Shown one piece after another: positions 15,340 to 25,964 of a DNA stretch of 64,000 nucleotides. Numbering within the stretch: the first letter of the stretch is position 1; each line of letters starts with the position of its first letter. A program made the position numbers and the translations under genes. Below the pieces are notes generated by a model that did not search any database, had not been told where the DNA came from, and saw only the letters and a program-made list of their open reading frames with translations. The stretch comes from Lamellibrachia columna (Eukaryota; Annelida; Polychaeta; Sabellida; Siboglinidae): positions 1 to 64,000 of the forward strand of contig OY759273.1 of the NCBI GenBank assembly GCA_963662155.1. The letters run 5' to 3'.

Positions 15340-15734
15340 CTAGGATCATATAAAGAACAAACACGTTAACTTATCATTAATAATATCAACAATAATTATT
15401 ATGGAAAGTTTTAAATAGATTTCTAATGCACAACCAATATATTTTACTCATTATGTAATACTGTATTTAAACTTTGTAGACTCCATATGTCCTGAAGAGT
15501 CTGTAGACTCCATATGTTTGTAGACTCATGCCAAAACACAGTCAGATCCCCATAGTCATATTAAGAAAATATAGGAAATATTGGAAAATATAGGAACATT
15601 GGGAATCCTGCCAGCATATGCTGCTGCTGGGCTTCAGTAGAAACACTGATTATATGCTAATGACTGTGTCACAGTATTCCAGTCCAGTGATTGTGTTCAA
15701 ACACTTTCACCTAAAGACAGCTTTTAACTTGTGA

Positions 15735-15865
15735 TGTTCTAACCACTGCAACACCACTTCAACACCACTCACCACTGCAACACCACTGCAACACCACACA
15801 CCATTGCAACACCACTTCAACACCACTGCAACACCACACCCCACTGCAACACCACACACCACTGG
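15735..15865. repeat. Minisatellite, about 15-16 bp, ACCACTGCAACACC-like
   Basis: About nine imperfect copies of an ACCACTGCAACACC(AC) unit inside the last intron of the SFI1-like gene (15,340-15,882). It starts about 17 bp beyond the splice donor of the exon at 15,883 and does not include the donor itself. The rest of this intron is AT-rich, with a short duplicated GTAGACTCCATATGT motif near 15,480-15,530. Confidence 0.85.
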
Positions 15866-15882
15866 TTTCAACTGCTGATTAC

Positions 15883-15985
15883 CTGGGCAAGTTCTGTGCA
15901 TACTTCTGCCACATACGAGTCGTCTGAGTCAGCTCTCGTGTCTGTTAGCCAGTCCTGCAACTGTTGTTTCTGGGCTTCTTGTTGC
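15883..15985 (-). CDS. SFI1: SFI1-like protein, penultimate exon
   Basis: The acceptor is TTTATTTTTCAAG, the donor CCCAG|GTAATC. The exon is 103 bp: one base completing a split codon, then 34 codons. Translation contains QQEAQKQQLQDWLTDTRADS, then DDSYVAEVCTELAQ, a Gln-rich helix followed by an acidic linker. It enters in phase 2, as left by the exon ending at 18,120 (..CTACG), and exits in phase 0 into the last exon. I read it as part of the C-terminal coiled-coil region. Confidence 0.75.
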
Positions 15986-16660
15986 CTTGAAAAATAAACA
16001 TAAGCCATTTAAAAATAAATATAATGCAATGTAAATGACACATTACAATTGTAATTAAGCTATATCAACCAATCATGTTTATTTCAGAAATCCCACCTAA
16101 CTTTTAATATTCTTAAAATTGTATAACAGATGTAATGCACTGTTTCCCTTCCACAACTCAAAGCACTAGCAGTCCAAAACCAAAACATTCCTAAAACCAC
16201 ATTAGTATGTAGGTAACTAACTACAATAAACACTTTTGATGAGTTACTGAGTTTTCCAAAAGTAGTCTGGATTTTAGATACATCCGTTACCAAATTGAGG
16301 CAATGTCAAAGCTGCGTGATATGAGTAACATCTAAGGTCAACAACCTGGCAATAGCAGATAGTCAACTTCAGCAAGTTGAAGGTGGCAGACAAACAGACA
16401 TAATTGTTTATTCATCCAATTGTACAGAATATAATAATAACATTATAATAATAATAGTCTGTAAATTGGGTGTCAATGTAAGTATGAAACTTATAAGCAT
16501 ACAAGTGTAAGTATAAAACACATACACACACACGCACGCACGCGCACACACACACAAATATTTTTCTTGAGAATGTACAAATTGGTTATAGGAGACTCCT
16601 AGTAAGACTAGTGAAGTTGCTCTCATAGGAGCCACCCTGGTAGATTTTCAATGAGTTTAT
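15986..16660. other. Intronic DNA with a CA/CG microsatellite
   Basis: Part of the intron 15,986-18,119 of the SFI1-like gene. A purine-pyrimidine alternating tract (CACA and CGCA repeats) lies at about 16,518-16,557, and an AT-rich ATAATAATA patch at about 16,430-16,460 could be the 3' tail of the neighbouring LINE. No gene is seen. Confidence 0.6.
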
Positions 16661-17640
16661 TTATTGTCTATTTTCGCGTGTAACAGAACTTTTAAATAAT
16701 GGCTCCGTATGTGAGTTGTATTTGCTTACAGATATTATTCTAACAGCTTTCTTTTGTACTTTTGTTATCCTATTACACTGGTAGCCCCAGATCATTAGGC
16801 AGTAATTTATGTGGGGTAATATTAATGAATTATATAGTGTAATTTTTATGCTTAATGGTAAGACATGCTTCAACTTGTTTATAATTCCAATTGTCCTTGA
16901 ATACTTATTTGCTACTTTCTCAATATGTTTATGCCAATTTAGATGTGTGTCTAATGTTAGGCCTAAAAAGTTGAAATGTTGCACTCTTTCAATGTTTACA
17001 CCATCAATTGTTAATGTGGGTACTATTACCCTTTTGTTTGGCATTTGAAAAATCATATATAGCTTTGTTAATGTTTAATGATAATTCATTTTATATTAGC
17101 CATTCTGCTATATTGTGGAGCTCTTTATTTATCAAATATTCAGTATCTGCATTTGTAAAGGCCCCAAGTGTACTTACTAGAGAAGTATCATCGGCATATG
17201 TAAATGATACTGGCTTGTGAGAAGTCATTAACATATATAATGAATAACAGAGGACCTAAAATTGAGCCTTGTGGGATCTCGTGTTTATAGATAAGACATT
17301 TGAATGTATGTTATAAATTTTTTACAAATTGTTCAAGGTTTGTTAAATAATTCTGTAATAATTTTAATGCTGAACATTCCAACCCATAATGTTATAATTT
17401 TGTAAATAGGTCAAGTGTATCGAATGTTTTTGATAAACCAAGAAATATACGGATGGGTATTTGGTTGTTACGCAATTGAGTAGTGATCCTATCAACTATT
17501 TCTAGAGATGTAAATTCAGTTGAATGGTGGGGTCTGAAGCCGTATTGATTTTCTGACAGTAGTTTTGTATTTCTAAATTACATGAGTAATTGGTTATTCA
17601 TTATTCTTTCTAAGACTTTTGGCAGAACTTCAAAACTGTA
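16661..17640 (-). mobile_element. Degenerate LINE reverse transcriptase (CR1/jockey-type) fragment
   Basis: The minus strand carries most of a non-LTR reverse transcriptase in broken frames. In order I read LPKVLERIMNNQLL, ENQYGFRPHHSTEFTSLEIV, FLGLSKTFDTLD, IPQGSILGPLLFIIYVNDF, FTYADDTSLVSTLG and then the thumb-region FNFLGLTLDTHLNWHKHIEK. The final 131-residue open piece (17,056 to 16,661) ends prematurely. The catalytic YADD box is intact, but the first catalytic Asp (normally FLDLSKAFD) is Gly, and there are several stops, so it is dead. It sits inside the intron downstream of the SFI1-like exon at 18,120, on the same strand. Confidence 0.88.
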
Positions 17641-18120
17641 GAGTTAGGTGGTAGGTTAAACACCAACCATAGAGTTAGGTGGTAGGGTTAAACACCAATC
17701 ATAGGGTTAGGTGGTAGGGTTAAGCACCAACCATAGGGTTAGGTGGTAGGTTAAACACCAACCATAGGGTTAGGTGGTGGGGTTAAACACCAACCATACG
17801 GTTAGGTGGTAGATTAAACACCAACCATAGGGTTTGGTGGTTGGGTTAAACATCAACCATAGGGTGAGATGGAGGGGTTAAACACCAATGATAGAGTTAG
17901 GTGGTAGGGTTAAACACTAATTGTAGGGTTAGTTATAAATGGTAGGGAACTAGGGTTAAACACCAGCTGTAGAGTTAGGTGGTAAGGTTAAACATCAATC
18001 ATAGGGTAAGCTGGGAAACTTAGGAGTAAACACCAACCATGAGGTTAGGTTGATCTAGGAGGGTTAAACACCAACGGTAGTGTTAGGGTTAGGTGGGAGG
18101 ATTAGGGTTCAACACCAACC
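17641..18120. repeat. Minisatellite of about 33 bp founded on a splice donor
   Basis: About 14 imperfect copies. Read on the minus strand the unit is GGTTGGTGTTTAACCCTACC plus ACCTAACCCTATG. The copy nearest the exon is the actual splice donor CTACG|GTTGGTGTTGAACCC at 18,120, so about five exonic bases and the 5' splice site are duplicated along the array. The unit also holds CCTAACCCTA, a telomere-like string. Confidence 0.88.
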
Positions 18121-18819
18121 GTAGTTGTTCTAGTCTCTGTGCACACTGCTTCAGCCGTGTCCTGATGTAGACCAACTCTTCCGCAGCAGATGTAAACTGA
18201 TGTCGACTTCGCAGCTCCTCCAATGATACAGTGCCACCTAGCGAGTCACCACCAGCGCCCTCTATGTTAATTTCAGCAACCGGACGTACTGACACTGGCT
18301 GAGGCAAATGTTTCCAGTTTTGGTGGCGACACCAAGTGGCTACTGCTAGAACTATTCATTTCCAACCGGGCATCATCACACCCATTTGTTGACACAAGGG
18401 GCATGCCGTTGCTCTTGAACAAAAAAGCTGTTGGCGGGAGCAATGTGATTTGACCAGTCCAGCCACCACCAGATGGCAGTACATTATTCTCCATCACAGA
18501 CTTCGTTGTGCTTTGCACATCTGCTCCCGATACCATATTGTCAACATTCTGTACATAACTCTTTTCTATGCAGTCTTGGGGCAGGTCCAAAAGTTCACTC
18601 ATTGAAATCTCTGCATGTGCAATTCCATTAGTGACCAACCCTTGTCTGTCTCTGTCCAATGCATGCGTTTGTTCAATAAATGTAGGCGGACATGACGGCT
18701 TGTCAAAAGCGTGGGTCATGTGACTGTCATCTGACTGCTGTGTACCAGTAGAAGCAAGTGCAGCCAAAGGTGGGTGGACAACAATTGGTGCGTCTGATGC
18801 CAGTTCATCCTCACGACAC
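18120..18819 (-). CDS. SFI1: SFI1-like protein, long C-terminal exon with a frame break
   Basis: The 5' part runs in one frame: CREDELASDAPIVVHPPLAA, a Ser/Thr/Asn-rich linker through MSELLDLPQDCIEKSYVQNV and NSSSSSHLVSPPKLETFASA. The 3' part runs in the next frame: PVSVRPVAEINIEGAGGDSL, then the coiled coil EELVYIRTRLKQCAQRLEQL. The switch must fall between about 18,345 and 18,273; the only local splice option would be a 34-bp intron, so a 1-nt indel or sequence error is as likely. The start is uncertain: an acceptor at 18,819 (TTAG|GTGTCG) or at 18,809 (TGAG|GATGAA), and only the second keeps phase with the exon at 22,924. It ends in phase 2, matching 15,985. Confidence 0.7.
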
Positions 18820-19184
18820 CTAACGCACCAACATAGAACAATATATACAGTTTGGTTAACCTTAACCAATACCACATGATTATCCAGTGTTGTTGAACTC
18901 TCGACTTAACACCACTTATGTCCAGAAGGTGTCTGTGCATAATTCAATTGCAAATATATGTGTGTAACTCGAATCACGAATATTACCAAATGCTGCAGTA
19001 TTTTGGATGCTTTTGGAAAAAACTGTACTAGAATATGCCACAGTCCCACATTGGCTGTAATAATTATAACTATCATTTATGTAGTTACACATTCCAACAA
19101 CATTACAATACTTTTCTGTTACAACCTTCGATGTATAACTGTTGTTGAAACAAAATACAAAGCAGTGAAGACAAACATAATAAG

Positions 19185-19310
19185 ATGGATGCCAACAAGG
19201 GGGCAATGCCCACCAGGGGGCTTAGCAAGGGGGTAATGCCCACCAGGGGGGGCTTAGCAAGGGGGTAGTGCCCACCTGTCAGTTTTAGCAAGGGAGTAGT
19301 TCCCACCTGT
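19185..19310. repeat. Short minisatellite, about 35 bp, GC-rich
   Basis: Three to four copies of AGCAAGGGGGTAATGCCCAC with CAGGGGGGCTT, decaying to the right. It is intronic, between the SFI1-like exons at 18,819 and 22,924. No protein is seen. Confidence 0.8.
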
Positions 19311-19446
19311 GGGGTTTCTCTGGGTTCCTGGCGTACAGTCCCTCTCTCTGAGGGACTCCATGAGGAAGGAGGGATGTCTGGGAGGAGGGCGGGCTGGCAG
19401 GGATACATCAGACGTCCTGGCAAACAAAAACAAACTAAAGCCACAA

Positions 19447-20015
19447 TACAGTGTTCATGTATCCAAGGTGGCCGACTCTAGTCAATGTCGCGGCTGTGAT
19501 AACTTAAGTATCACATTGTGTTCATGTATCCAAGGTGGCCGACTCTAGTCAATGTCATGGCTGTGACAACTTAAGTATCACATTGTGTTCATGTATCCAA
19601 GGTGGCCGACTCTAGTCAATGTCATGGCTGTGACAACTTAAGTATCACATTGTGTTCATGTATCCAAGGTGGCCGACTCTAGTCAGTGTCATGGCTGTGA
19701 CAACTTAAGTATCACATTGTGTTCATGTATCCAAGGTGGCCGACTCTAAATGTCATTGTGTTCATGTATCGAAGGTGGCCGGCTCTAGTCAATGTCACAG
19801 CTGTGACAACTTAAGTATCACATTGTGTTCATGTATCCAAGGTGGCTGACTCTAGTCAGTGTCATGGCTGTGATTACTTAAGTATCACATTGTGTTCATA
19901 TATCCAAGGTGGCCGACTCTAGTCAATGTCATGGCTGTGACAACTTAAGTATCACATTGTGTTCATGCATCCAAGGTGGCCAACTCTAGTTAATGTCATG
20001 GGTGTAATAACTTAA
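19447..20015. repeat. 67-bp minisatellite, about 8 copies
   Basis: The unit begins TGTTCATGTATCCAAGGTGG and continues through CCGACTCTAGTCAATGTCAT and GTGACAACTTAAGTATCACA. Spacing of 67 bp is exact between the first copies; one copy near 19,740 is deleted internally. Intronic. Confidence 0.92.
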
Positions 20016-20195
20016 GCTCCGTGAAACTATACAACTGGTGGTCAGAGGGAAGGAATCTAATGTATGCTTTACCTAATGGACACGTAACTGCAATGGGCAG
20101 GCTTAGCAGTATGTACAGTTAATGTTGGGAATAGTGAATATCCACTTGCAAAGCAAATATGGCATTTACAATGTCTGTTGAATGGTCATGTACAC

Positions 20196-21916
20196 CAATG
20201 TTGCACTGCATATGTAGCTGTTGTACTATAGATGTAGGTGTTGTACATCCATGATGTATAACATATGTAGATGTTGTACATCAATGTTGTACTACATATG
20301 TAGCTGTTGTACTATAGATGTAGGTGTTGTACATCCATGATGTATAACATATGTAGATGTTGTACATCAATGTTGTACTACATATGTAGCTGTTGTACTA
20401 TAGATGTAGGTGTTGTACATCCATGATGTATAACATATGTAGATGTTGTACACCAATGTTGCACTACATATGTAGCTGTTGTACTATAGATGTAGGTGTT
20501 GTACATCCATGATGTATAACATATGTAGATGTTGTACATCAATGTTGTACTACATATGTAGCTGTTGTACTATAGATGTAGGTGTTGTACATCCATGATG
20601 TATAACATATGTAGATGTTGTACATCAATGTTGTACTACATATGTAGCTGTTGTACTATAGATGTAGGTGTTGTACATCCATGATGTATAACATATGTAG
20701 ATGTTGTACATCAATGTTGTACTACATATGTAGCTGTTGTACTATAGATGTAGGTGTTGTACATCCATGTTGTACAACAGATGTAGATGTTGTACACCAA
20801 TGTTGCACTGCATATGTAGCTGTTGTACTATAGATGTAGGTGTTGTACATCCATGTTGTACAACAGATGTAGATGTTGTACATCAATGTTGCACTGCATA
20901 TGTAGCTGTTGTACTATAGATGTAGGTGTTGTACATCCATGATGTATAACATATGTAGATGTTGTACATCAATGTTGTACTACATATGTAGCTGTTGTAC
21001 TATAGATGTAGGTGTTGTACATCCATGATGTATAACATATGTAGATGTTGTACATCAATGTTGTACTACATATGTAGCTGTTGTACTATAGATGTAGGTG
21101 TTGTACATCCATGATGTATAACATATGTAGATGTTGTACATCAATGTTGTACTACATATGTAGCTGTTGTACTATAGATGTAGGTGTTGTACATCCATGT
21201 TGTACAACAGATGTAGATGTTGTACACCAATGTTGCACTACATATGTAGCTGTTGTACTATAGATGTAGGTGTTGTACATCCATGATGTATAACATATGT
21301 AGATGTTGTACATCAATGTTGTACTACATATGTAGCTGTTGTACTATAGATGTAGATGTTGTACATCCATGTTGTACAACAGATGTAGATGTTGTACACC
21401 AATGTTGCATTACATATGTAGCTGTTGTACTATAGATGTATATGTCGTACATCCATGTTGTACAACAGATGTAGATGTTGTACACCAATGTTGCACTACA
21501 TATGTAGCTGATGTACTATATATGTAGATGTCATACATCCATGTTGTACAACAGATGTAGATGTTGTACACCAATGTTGCACTACATATGTAGCTGTTGT
21601 ACTATAGATGTAGATGTCGTACATCCATGTTGTACAAAATGTAGATGTTGTACATCAATGTTGTACTACATATGTAGCTGTTGTACTATAGATGTAGATG
21701 TTGTACATCCATGTTGTACAACATATGTAGATGTTGTACTATAGATGTAGATGTTGTACATCCATGGTGTACAACATATGTAGATGTTGTACATCAATGT
21801 TGTACTACAGCTGTAGATGTTGTACATCAATGTTTACTACAGCTGTAGATGTTGTACATCAATGTTGTACTACAGATGTAGATGTTGTACATCAATGTTG
21901 TACTACAGATGTAGCT
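20196..21916. repeat. 86-bp minisatellite, about 20 copies, TGTACA-rich
   Basis: The 86-bp unit is built from four diverged sub-repeats of the ATGTAGATGTTGTACATCAA type, so the palindrome TGTACA recurs about every 20-25 bp. Variants alternate between GATGTATAACATATG and GTTGTACAACAGATG, and between TACATCAATG and TACACCAATG. The many Cys-rich 60-residue frames read here are repeat artefacts. Intronic. Confidence 0.95.
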
Positions 21917-21925
21917 GAATAAACA

Positions 21926-22648
21926 TTAAAGGGAAACAAAAATAAAAAATGTTTGTCCTATGCACCAAGAAATAATCAAACCATATCATATCCATTTGCA
22001 ACTACAATCAAGAATATCACACCTGTGGTTTTCTAGGAAACCTTATTGAACAGGCAGCATCTATATTTTATGTCTAGCACCATATTGTTAGAAAATCCTA
22101 CCTCACGAGTGCGGTAGTCTAACAATTTTTTTTCACCAAATGAAGATCTATTTGTAAACACCTAGTCCTAAGTTCGCTTGATTGAGAGTTTGCATTGCTT
22201 TGGTAAATACCCATCAATTTCATTGCTTTGGTAAATACCCATCAATTTCATTGCTTTGGTAAATACCCATCAATTTCATTGCTTTGGTAAATACCCATCA
22301 ATTTCATTGCTTTGGTAAATACCCATCAATTTCATTGCTTTGGTAAATACCCATCAATTTCATTGCTTTGGTAAATACCCATCAATTTCGGTTGAAAACA
22401 GAACATGTCAAAGTGTAGCTAAATCAATTTCCTAAAAATGCCAGGCGCTTATTGGTCATGCCAGTCAACATGTCAACCACCATGAAAATGTTTAGTTGAC
22501 CATAATCTCCCTCTTTTAGAACAAAACAATTTGATTATCTCTTGAGTAAACACTGGAATTATATTCTTGATAGTAGTTGCAAATGGTTAGTGTTTGTTAA
22601 CTCTCTTAGTTGCACAGCCTCACACCCATGACTTTTGTTTCACTTTAA
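21926..22648. mobile_element. TTAA-flanked MITE, T2/Kolobok-like, 723 bp
   Basis: The left end is TTAA-AGGGAAACAAAA; the right end is TTTTGTTTCACT-TTAA. TTAA target duplications with AGGGAAAC termini fit the TTAAAGGRR signature I recall for Xenopus T2 (Kolobok) MITEs. Subterminal sequence (TTGCAACTACAATCAAGAAT, GTGGTTTTCTAGGAAACC) recurs at about 37,060-37,140, 43,590-43,700 (inverted) and 48,640-48,720, so this is a family. It carries an internal 28-bp array at 22,190-22,390. No transposase. Confidence 0.75.
22190..22390. repeat. 28-bp minisatellite, about 7 copies
   Basis: Near-perfect direct copies of ATTGCTTTGGTAAATACCCA plus TCAATTTC, lying wholly inside the TTAA-flanked MITE. There are no spacers between units, which rules out a CRISPR-type array. 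Confidence 0.95.
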
Positions 22649-22759
22649 TTAAATGGAAATTCACAATCTCATAGAAATAAGGTTGTATAAATTTGTTCTA
22701 CACTGCATGCTGCCAACCTCTAACCCCAATCTAGACATGTCTAACTCTGTCTCCCCCCA

Positions 22760-22915
22760 AAAAAAACACACAACCCACACAAATCTCCACAATCCACACA
22801 AATCCCCACAATCCACACAACCCCCACCTGGACATGTCGGCTCCATTGTCTTGGATGACCTTTGACACTGTCGGAGGTGACCGACATGCCTGAGGTTAGG
22901 GTTAGGGTTAGGGTT
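22760..22915. repeat. CACA-type short repeats and an interstitial telomeric tract
   Basis: About four copies of AATCCACACAAATCCCC lie at 22,775-22,825. At 22,894-22,915 there is GTTAGGG repeated three times, a perfect short (TTAGGG)n tract. It lies about 10 bp beyond the proposed splice donor of the SFI1-like exon at 22,924. Confidence 0.85.
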
Positions 22916-22923
22916 ATTTCCAC

Positions 22924-23040
22924 CCTGGTTCTCACACCAGGTGGTGCTGGTGTATGAGGTTTCGCAACAGTTTTCTCCGCTCTCCGTCTAATGGTAATGT
23001 TTCTCCACCGTGTGGCAAACTTGTGTACCAGAGTCTGAGT
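22924..23040 (-). CDS. SFI1: SFI1-like protein, internal exon
   Basis: The acceptor is TAGAATTTCTTCAAG, then ACTCAG. Translation: TQTLVHKFATRWRNITIRRR, then AEKTVAKPHTPAPPGVRTR. It has one Trp-containing basic helix of the Sfi1-repeat type, running into a Pro-rich linker. Entry phase 0 fits the exon ending at 24,633. The donor is ambiguous: CCAGG|GTGGAA at 22,924 (phase 0, chosen), or GTGTGAG-type sites at 22,936/22,938. The acceptor is the founding copy of the 68-bp array next to it. Confidence 0.7.
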
Positions 23041-23425
23041 CTTGAAGAAATTCTATGAATACAGACAATATCAAACACACTGCATTACGTCTACAATCAA
23101 GTCTTTGTCTTGAAGAAGGTCTATGAATGCAGACAATATCAAACACACTGCATTACGTCTACAATCAAGTCTTTGTCTTGAAGAAGGTCTATGAATGCAG
23201 ACAATATCAAACACACTGCATTACGTCTACAATCAAGTCTTTGTCTTGAAGAAGGTCTATGAATGCAGACAATATCAAACACACTGCATTACGTCTACAA
23301 TCAAGTCTTTGTCTTGAAGAAGGTCTATGAATGCAGACAATATCAAACACACTGCTTTACATCTACAATCAAGTCTTTGTCTTGAAGAAGGTCTATGAAT
23401 GCAGACAATATCAAACACACATCAT
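23041..23425. repeat. 68-bp minisatellite founded on a splice acceptor
   Basis: About 5.6 copies. On the minus strand the unit contains TTCATAGACCTTCTTCAAGA followed by CAAAGACTTG. The real acceptor of the exon at 23,040 reads TTCATAGAATTTCTTCAAG|ACTCAGACT, so polypyrimidine tract, AG and about 10 exonic bases are reiterated upstream of the exon. Confidence 0.88.
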
Positions 23426-23914
23426 ACGTTGGACATAACAGAGATATTAGGTAAAATCTCATAGGCCACAGCAGAGATGGGAGGACTTCGTGAGGAGGGA
23501 TATGAGAAGATCAGGGAAGGATGAAAGATGGAGAGAGGGGGCCGCCGATTGAAAACTATGGAAAGAAAGAATACTTTACCTGACCCTCACACCTGTACAG
23601 CAGGGAACAAGGAGGAAGAGCACATCATTAAATTATCATCAGAAGTTTACAAAGCAATTATTCACCCTTCCTTTTAGTAGCACAATGAACACCGACTCTG
23701 TGTCTTACAACTATTCAGCAGGTACAAAATAATATATCAAATGAAAGACATCGAATAAAACTCCCTGCATGTAAATCAGTGCAAAGAGTGCTTGTACGTT
23801 GTACATAATTTTACGTTTTACAAGGCACACATGGCCTAAATATTTTTCTTGATACCACTTCTTGCATATCACATAACCATTATAGACGAAGATACAAACA
23901 CACTCATACACATT
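23426..23914. other. Intronic DNA, no gene seen
   Basis: Unique-looking DNA between two minisatellites of the same intron. It includes a purine-rich patch (AGATGGAGAGAGGGGG at about 23,526) and has no convincing coding frame. Confidence 0.5.
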
Positions 23915-24615
23915 CAACCCTCACCCCACAGATGTACAACCCTTGCCCCCCTAAATGTTTAACCCTCACCCCCACATGTCTAACCCACACCTCACAGATG
24001 TGTAACCCTTTTCCCCAGATGTCTAACACTCTCCCCCCAGATAGTCTAACCCACACCCCAAAAATGTCTAACTGTCTCCACCCTGATGTCTAACCCTCAA
24101 ATCCAGATGCCCACCTCTGACCCCCCAGATGTCTAACCCACACCCCACAGATGTCCAACCCTCATCCCCCAGATGTCCAACCCTCATCCCATAGATGTCC
24201 AACCCTCACCCCCACAGATGACCAACCCTCACCCTACTGATGTCTAACCCTCACCCCACAGATGTTCAACCCTCACCCCCACAGATGTCCAACCCTCACC
24301 CCCCACATGTCCAACCCTCATCCCCCAGATGTCCAACCCTCATCCCATAGATGTCCAACCCTCACCCCCACAGATGACCAACCCTCACCCCACTGATGTC
24401 CAACCCTCACCCCCACAGATGACCAACCCTCACCCCACTGATGTCCAACCCTCACCCCCACAGATGACCAACCCTCTCCCTCCAGATGTCCAACCCTCAC
24501 CCCCCAGATGTCCAACCCTCACCCCACAGATGACCAACCCTCTCCCTCCAGATGTCCAACCCTCACCCTGCCAGATGTCTAACCCTTGCCCTCATAGATG
24601 TCCAACCCTCCCCTT
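23915..24615. repeat. Irregular 22-24-bp minisatellite, about 30 copies
   Basis: Units of the form CAGATGTCCAACCCTCACCC with variable length, better ordered at its right half, where a 44-bp two-unit period (CCACTGATGTCC / CCACAGATGACC) is visible at about 24,380-24,480. It begins about 18 bp beyond the donor of the exon at 24,633 but does not include it. Confidence 0.92.
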
Positions 24616-24632
24616 GCAGCTACAGTAGTTAC

Positions 24633-24809
24633 CTGCGCCCCCTGGTGGGCCGCCAACTTTTGTCGGAGCAGTGTCATATCTGTTGCCACCAGTAGGAGCT
24701 TGTGGACTCCGCCCTGCAACAGACGCCCCCTGCGACGCTCGAGGGCAAGGGTGACTCGTTGTGCCTTCCTCACTCTCTCCTCCTTGTAGGCGTACCACGC
24801 TATCAACAC
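24633..24809 (-). CDS. SFI1: SFI1-like protein, internal exon
   Basis: Acceptor GCTGTTGTGTCAG, donor CGCAG|GTAACT; 177 bp, 59 codons, phase 0 at both ends. Translation starts VLIAWYAYKEERVRKAQRVT and ends LLRQKLAAHQGAQ. Trp followed by basic and helical residues is the Sfi1-repeat layout. It joins in frame to the exon ending at 25,466 (..LTLQRK). Confidence 0.8.
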
Positions 24810-25465
24810 CTGACACAACAGCACCAGTAATTTATTTTCACATTCTATTTATTCAATACAATGTTAGTACTAGAAACAACCATAATAATTAACTATCACT
24901 TTTACTCTTGCTGTTTGCATAACACAACATAAGACAAGATGAAAAGCCTCAGACAATAAGTCAGCTTTCACTTTCTTGTTGTTTACATGCCACAACACAT
25001 GTAATCAACAGACAAGACAGTGCAAACCACTCATTGAGTTGGGTTACAAGACAGTGCAAACTTCTCACTGAATTGGGTTACAAAACAGTGCAAACTTCTC
25101 ACTGAGTTGGGTTACAAGACAGTGCAAACTACATGTATCTATATCTATTCGTTTTTTATTTGCATTCAAAATAGTTAAGATAAATATTAGGAACACCCTG
25201 TATATTTTACCCAACCTACTACTTTGACAAACAATTCCTACAACATTTGGTTCACATTTTTTTTAAATGCAATGACGTAAATAAATCCAGCAGATATTGC
25301 AATGATGTAAGAATATAAGAACATACTTTTACATTTTCATTGTTACTAATTTTAAATTACTGCATCTTTATCAAACTGTTGAGGTCAAGATAAAAATGCA
25401 AGGTCTACTGTTAAAATAAACGATTTATACAATAATATGGCTGTACAAATAACTATGTGGCGAAC
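24810..25465. other. Intron with a short 36-bp repeat
   Basis: AT-rich intron between the SFI1-like exons at 24,809 and 25,466. About three copies of a unit containing ACAAGACAGTGCAAACTTCT and CACTGAGTTGGGTT lie at about 25,010-25,130. Nothing else is recognised. Confidence 0.7.
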
Positions 25466-25633
25466 CTTCCTCTGCAGAGTGAGACTCCAGTGCCACAGTG
25501 CCAGGCCTGTGTTGGTGCGGTCTGTGAGCACATAAGTGTGGACTGTCTGCCACTGTCTCAAGGACCGCGTTGTCAGACGTGCTGAGAGGAACAATGCAGC
25601 CTGCCTCTTCATCAGCTGCAACACAATCATCTC
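25466..25633 (-). CDS. SFI1: SFI1-like protein, internal exon
   Basis: 168 bp, 56 codons, donor GGAAG|GTTCGC. I place the acceptor at TTTGCAGCCAG|GAGATG because that alone gives phase 0, matching the exon at 26,634; TTTGCAG| four bases upstream is a better-looking site but would shift the frame. Translation: EMIVLQLMKRQAALFLSARL, TTRSLRQWQTVHTYVLTDRT and LALWHWSLTLQRK. It contains two Trp-centred helices of the Sfi1 type. Confidence 0.78.
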
Positions 25634-25796
25634 CTGGCTGCAAATTAAGGATTGAGACCTGGGGTAAGACAGGGATGTGTCAACTCGCCAGTACTCTTTC
25701 TGACTGGGTGATGAGAAAAGCCACCAGTGACCGACCAACCGACCAAGAGGACTCGTATGGGGACTAACTGAATGGGTAGAAGATACAGACTATAAG

Positions 25797-25942
25797 ATGG
25801 CAGCACAAGCCTTCAACAGACTCACCAACATATGGAAATCCACTACTCTCCACATCAAGACAACAACGAAACTATATAGATCCAATGCCTGGTCAGAACT
25901 ACGGTATGCTTCAGAAACATGGAGGACAAACAAGTAGATACC
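25797..25942 (+). mobile_element. LINE reverse-transcriptase C-terminal remnant
   Basis: A plus-strand frame reads MAAQAFNRLTNIWKSTTLHI, KTTTKLYRSNAWSELRYASE, TWRTNK and then a stop. This matches the connection region that follows the polymerase core in RTE/BovB-like and related LINEs (..L.YGSETWR..). It is a short fragment, opposite in strand to the host gene, and cut by the 22-bp minisatellite that starts at 25,965. Confidence 0.6.
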
Positions 25943-25964
25943 ATTTAAAATACCATCCTGCAAG

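Noticed and set aside
20651..21922. Series of Cys/Val-rich 60-77-residue frames
   Set aside because: All are shifted readings of the 86-bp minisatellite; each stops at a fixed point in the unit.
22190..22390. CRISPR-like regular repeats
   Set aside because: Units are contiguous with no spacers and lie in a eukaryotic transposon. The same applies to all other arrays here.
24329..24628. Pro-rich repeat frame (PPDVQPSPPQMTNPHP..)
   Set aside because: Translation of the 22-24-bp minisatellite; irregular unit lengths elsewhere break it.
25633..25637. Acceptor TTTGCAG|CCAGGAG for the exon at 25,633
   Set aside because: Better pyrimidine context but wrong phase for the upstream exon; the AG four bases later keeps the frame. 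Kept as a possible NAGNNAG-like alternative.
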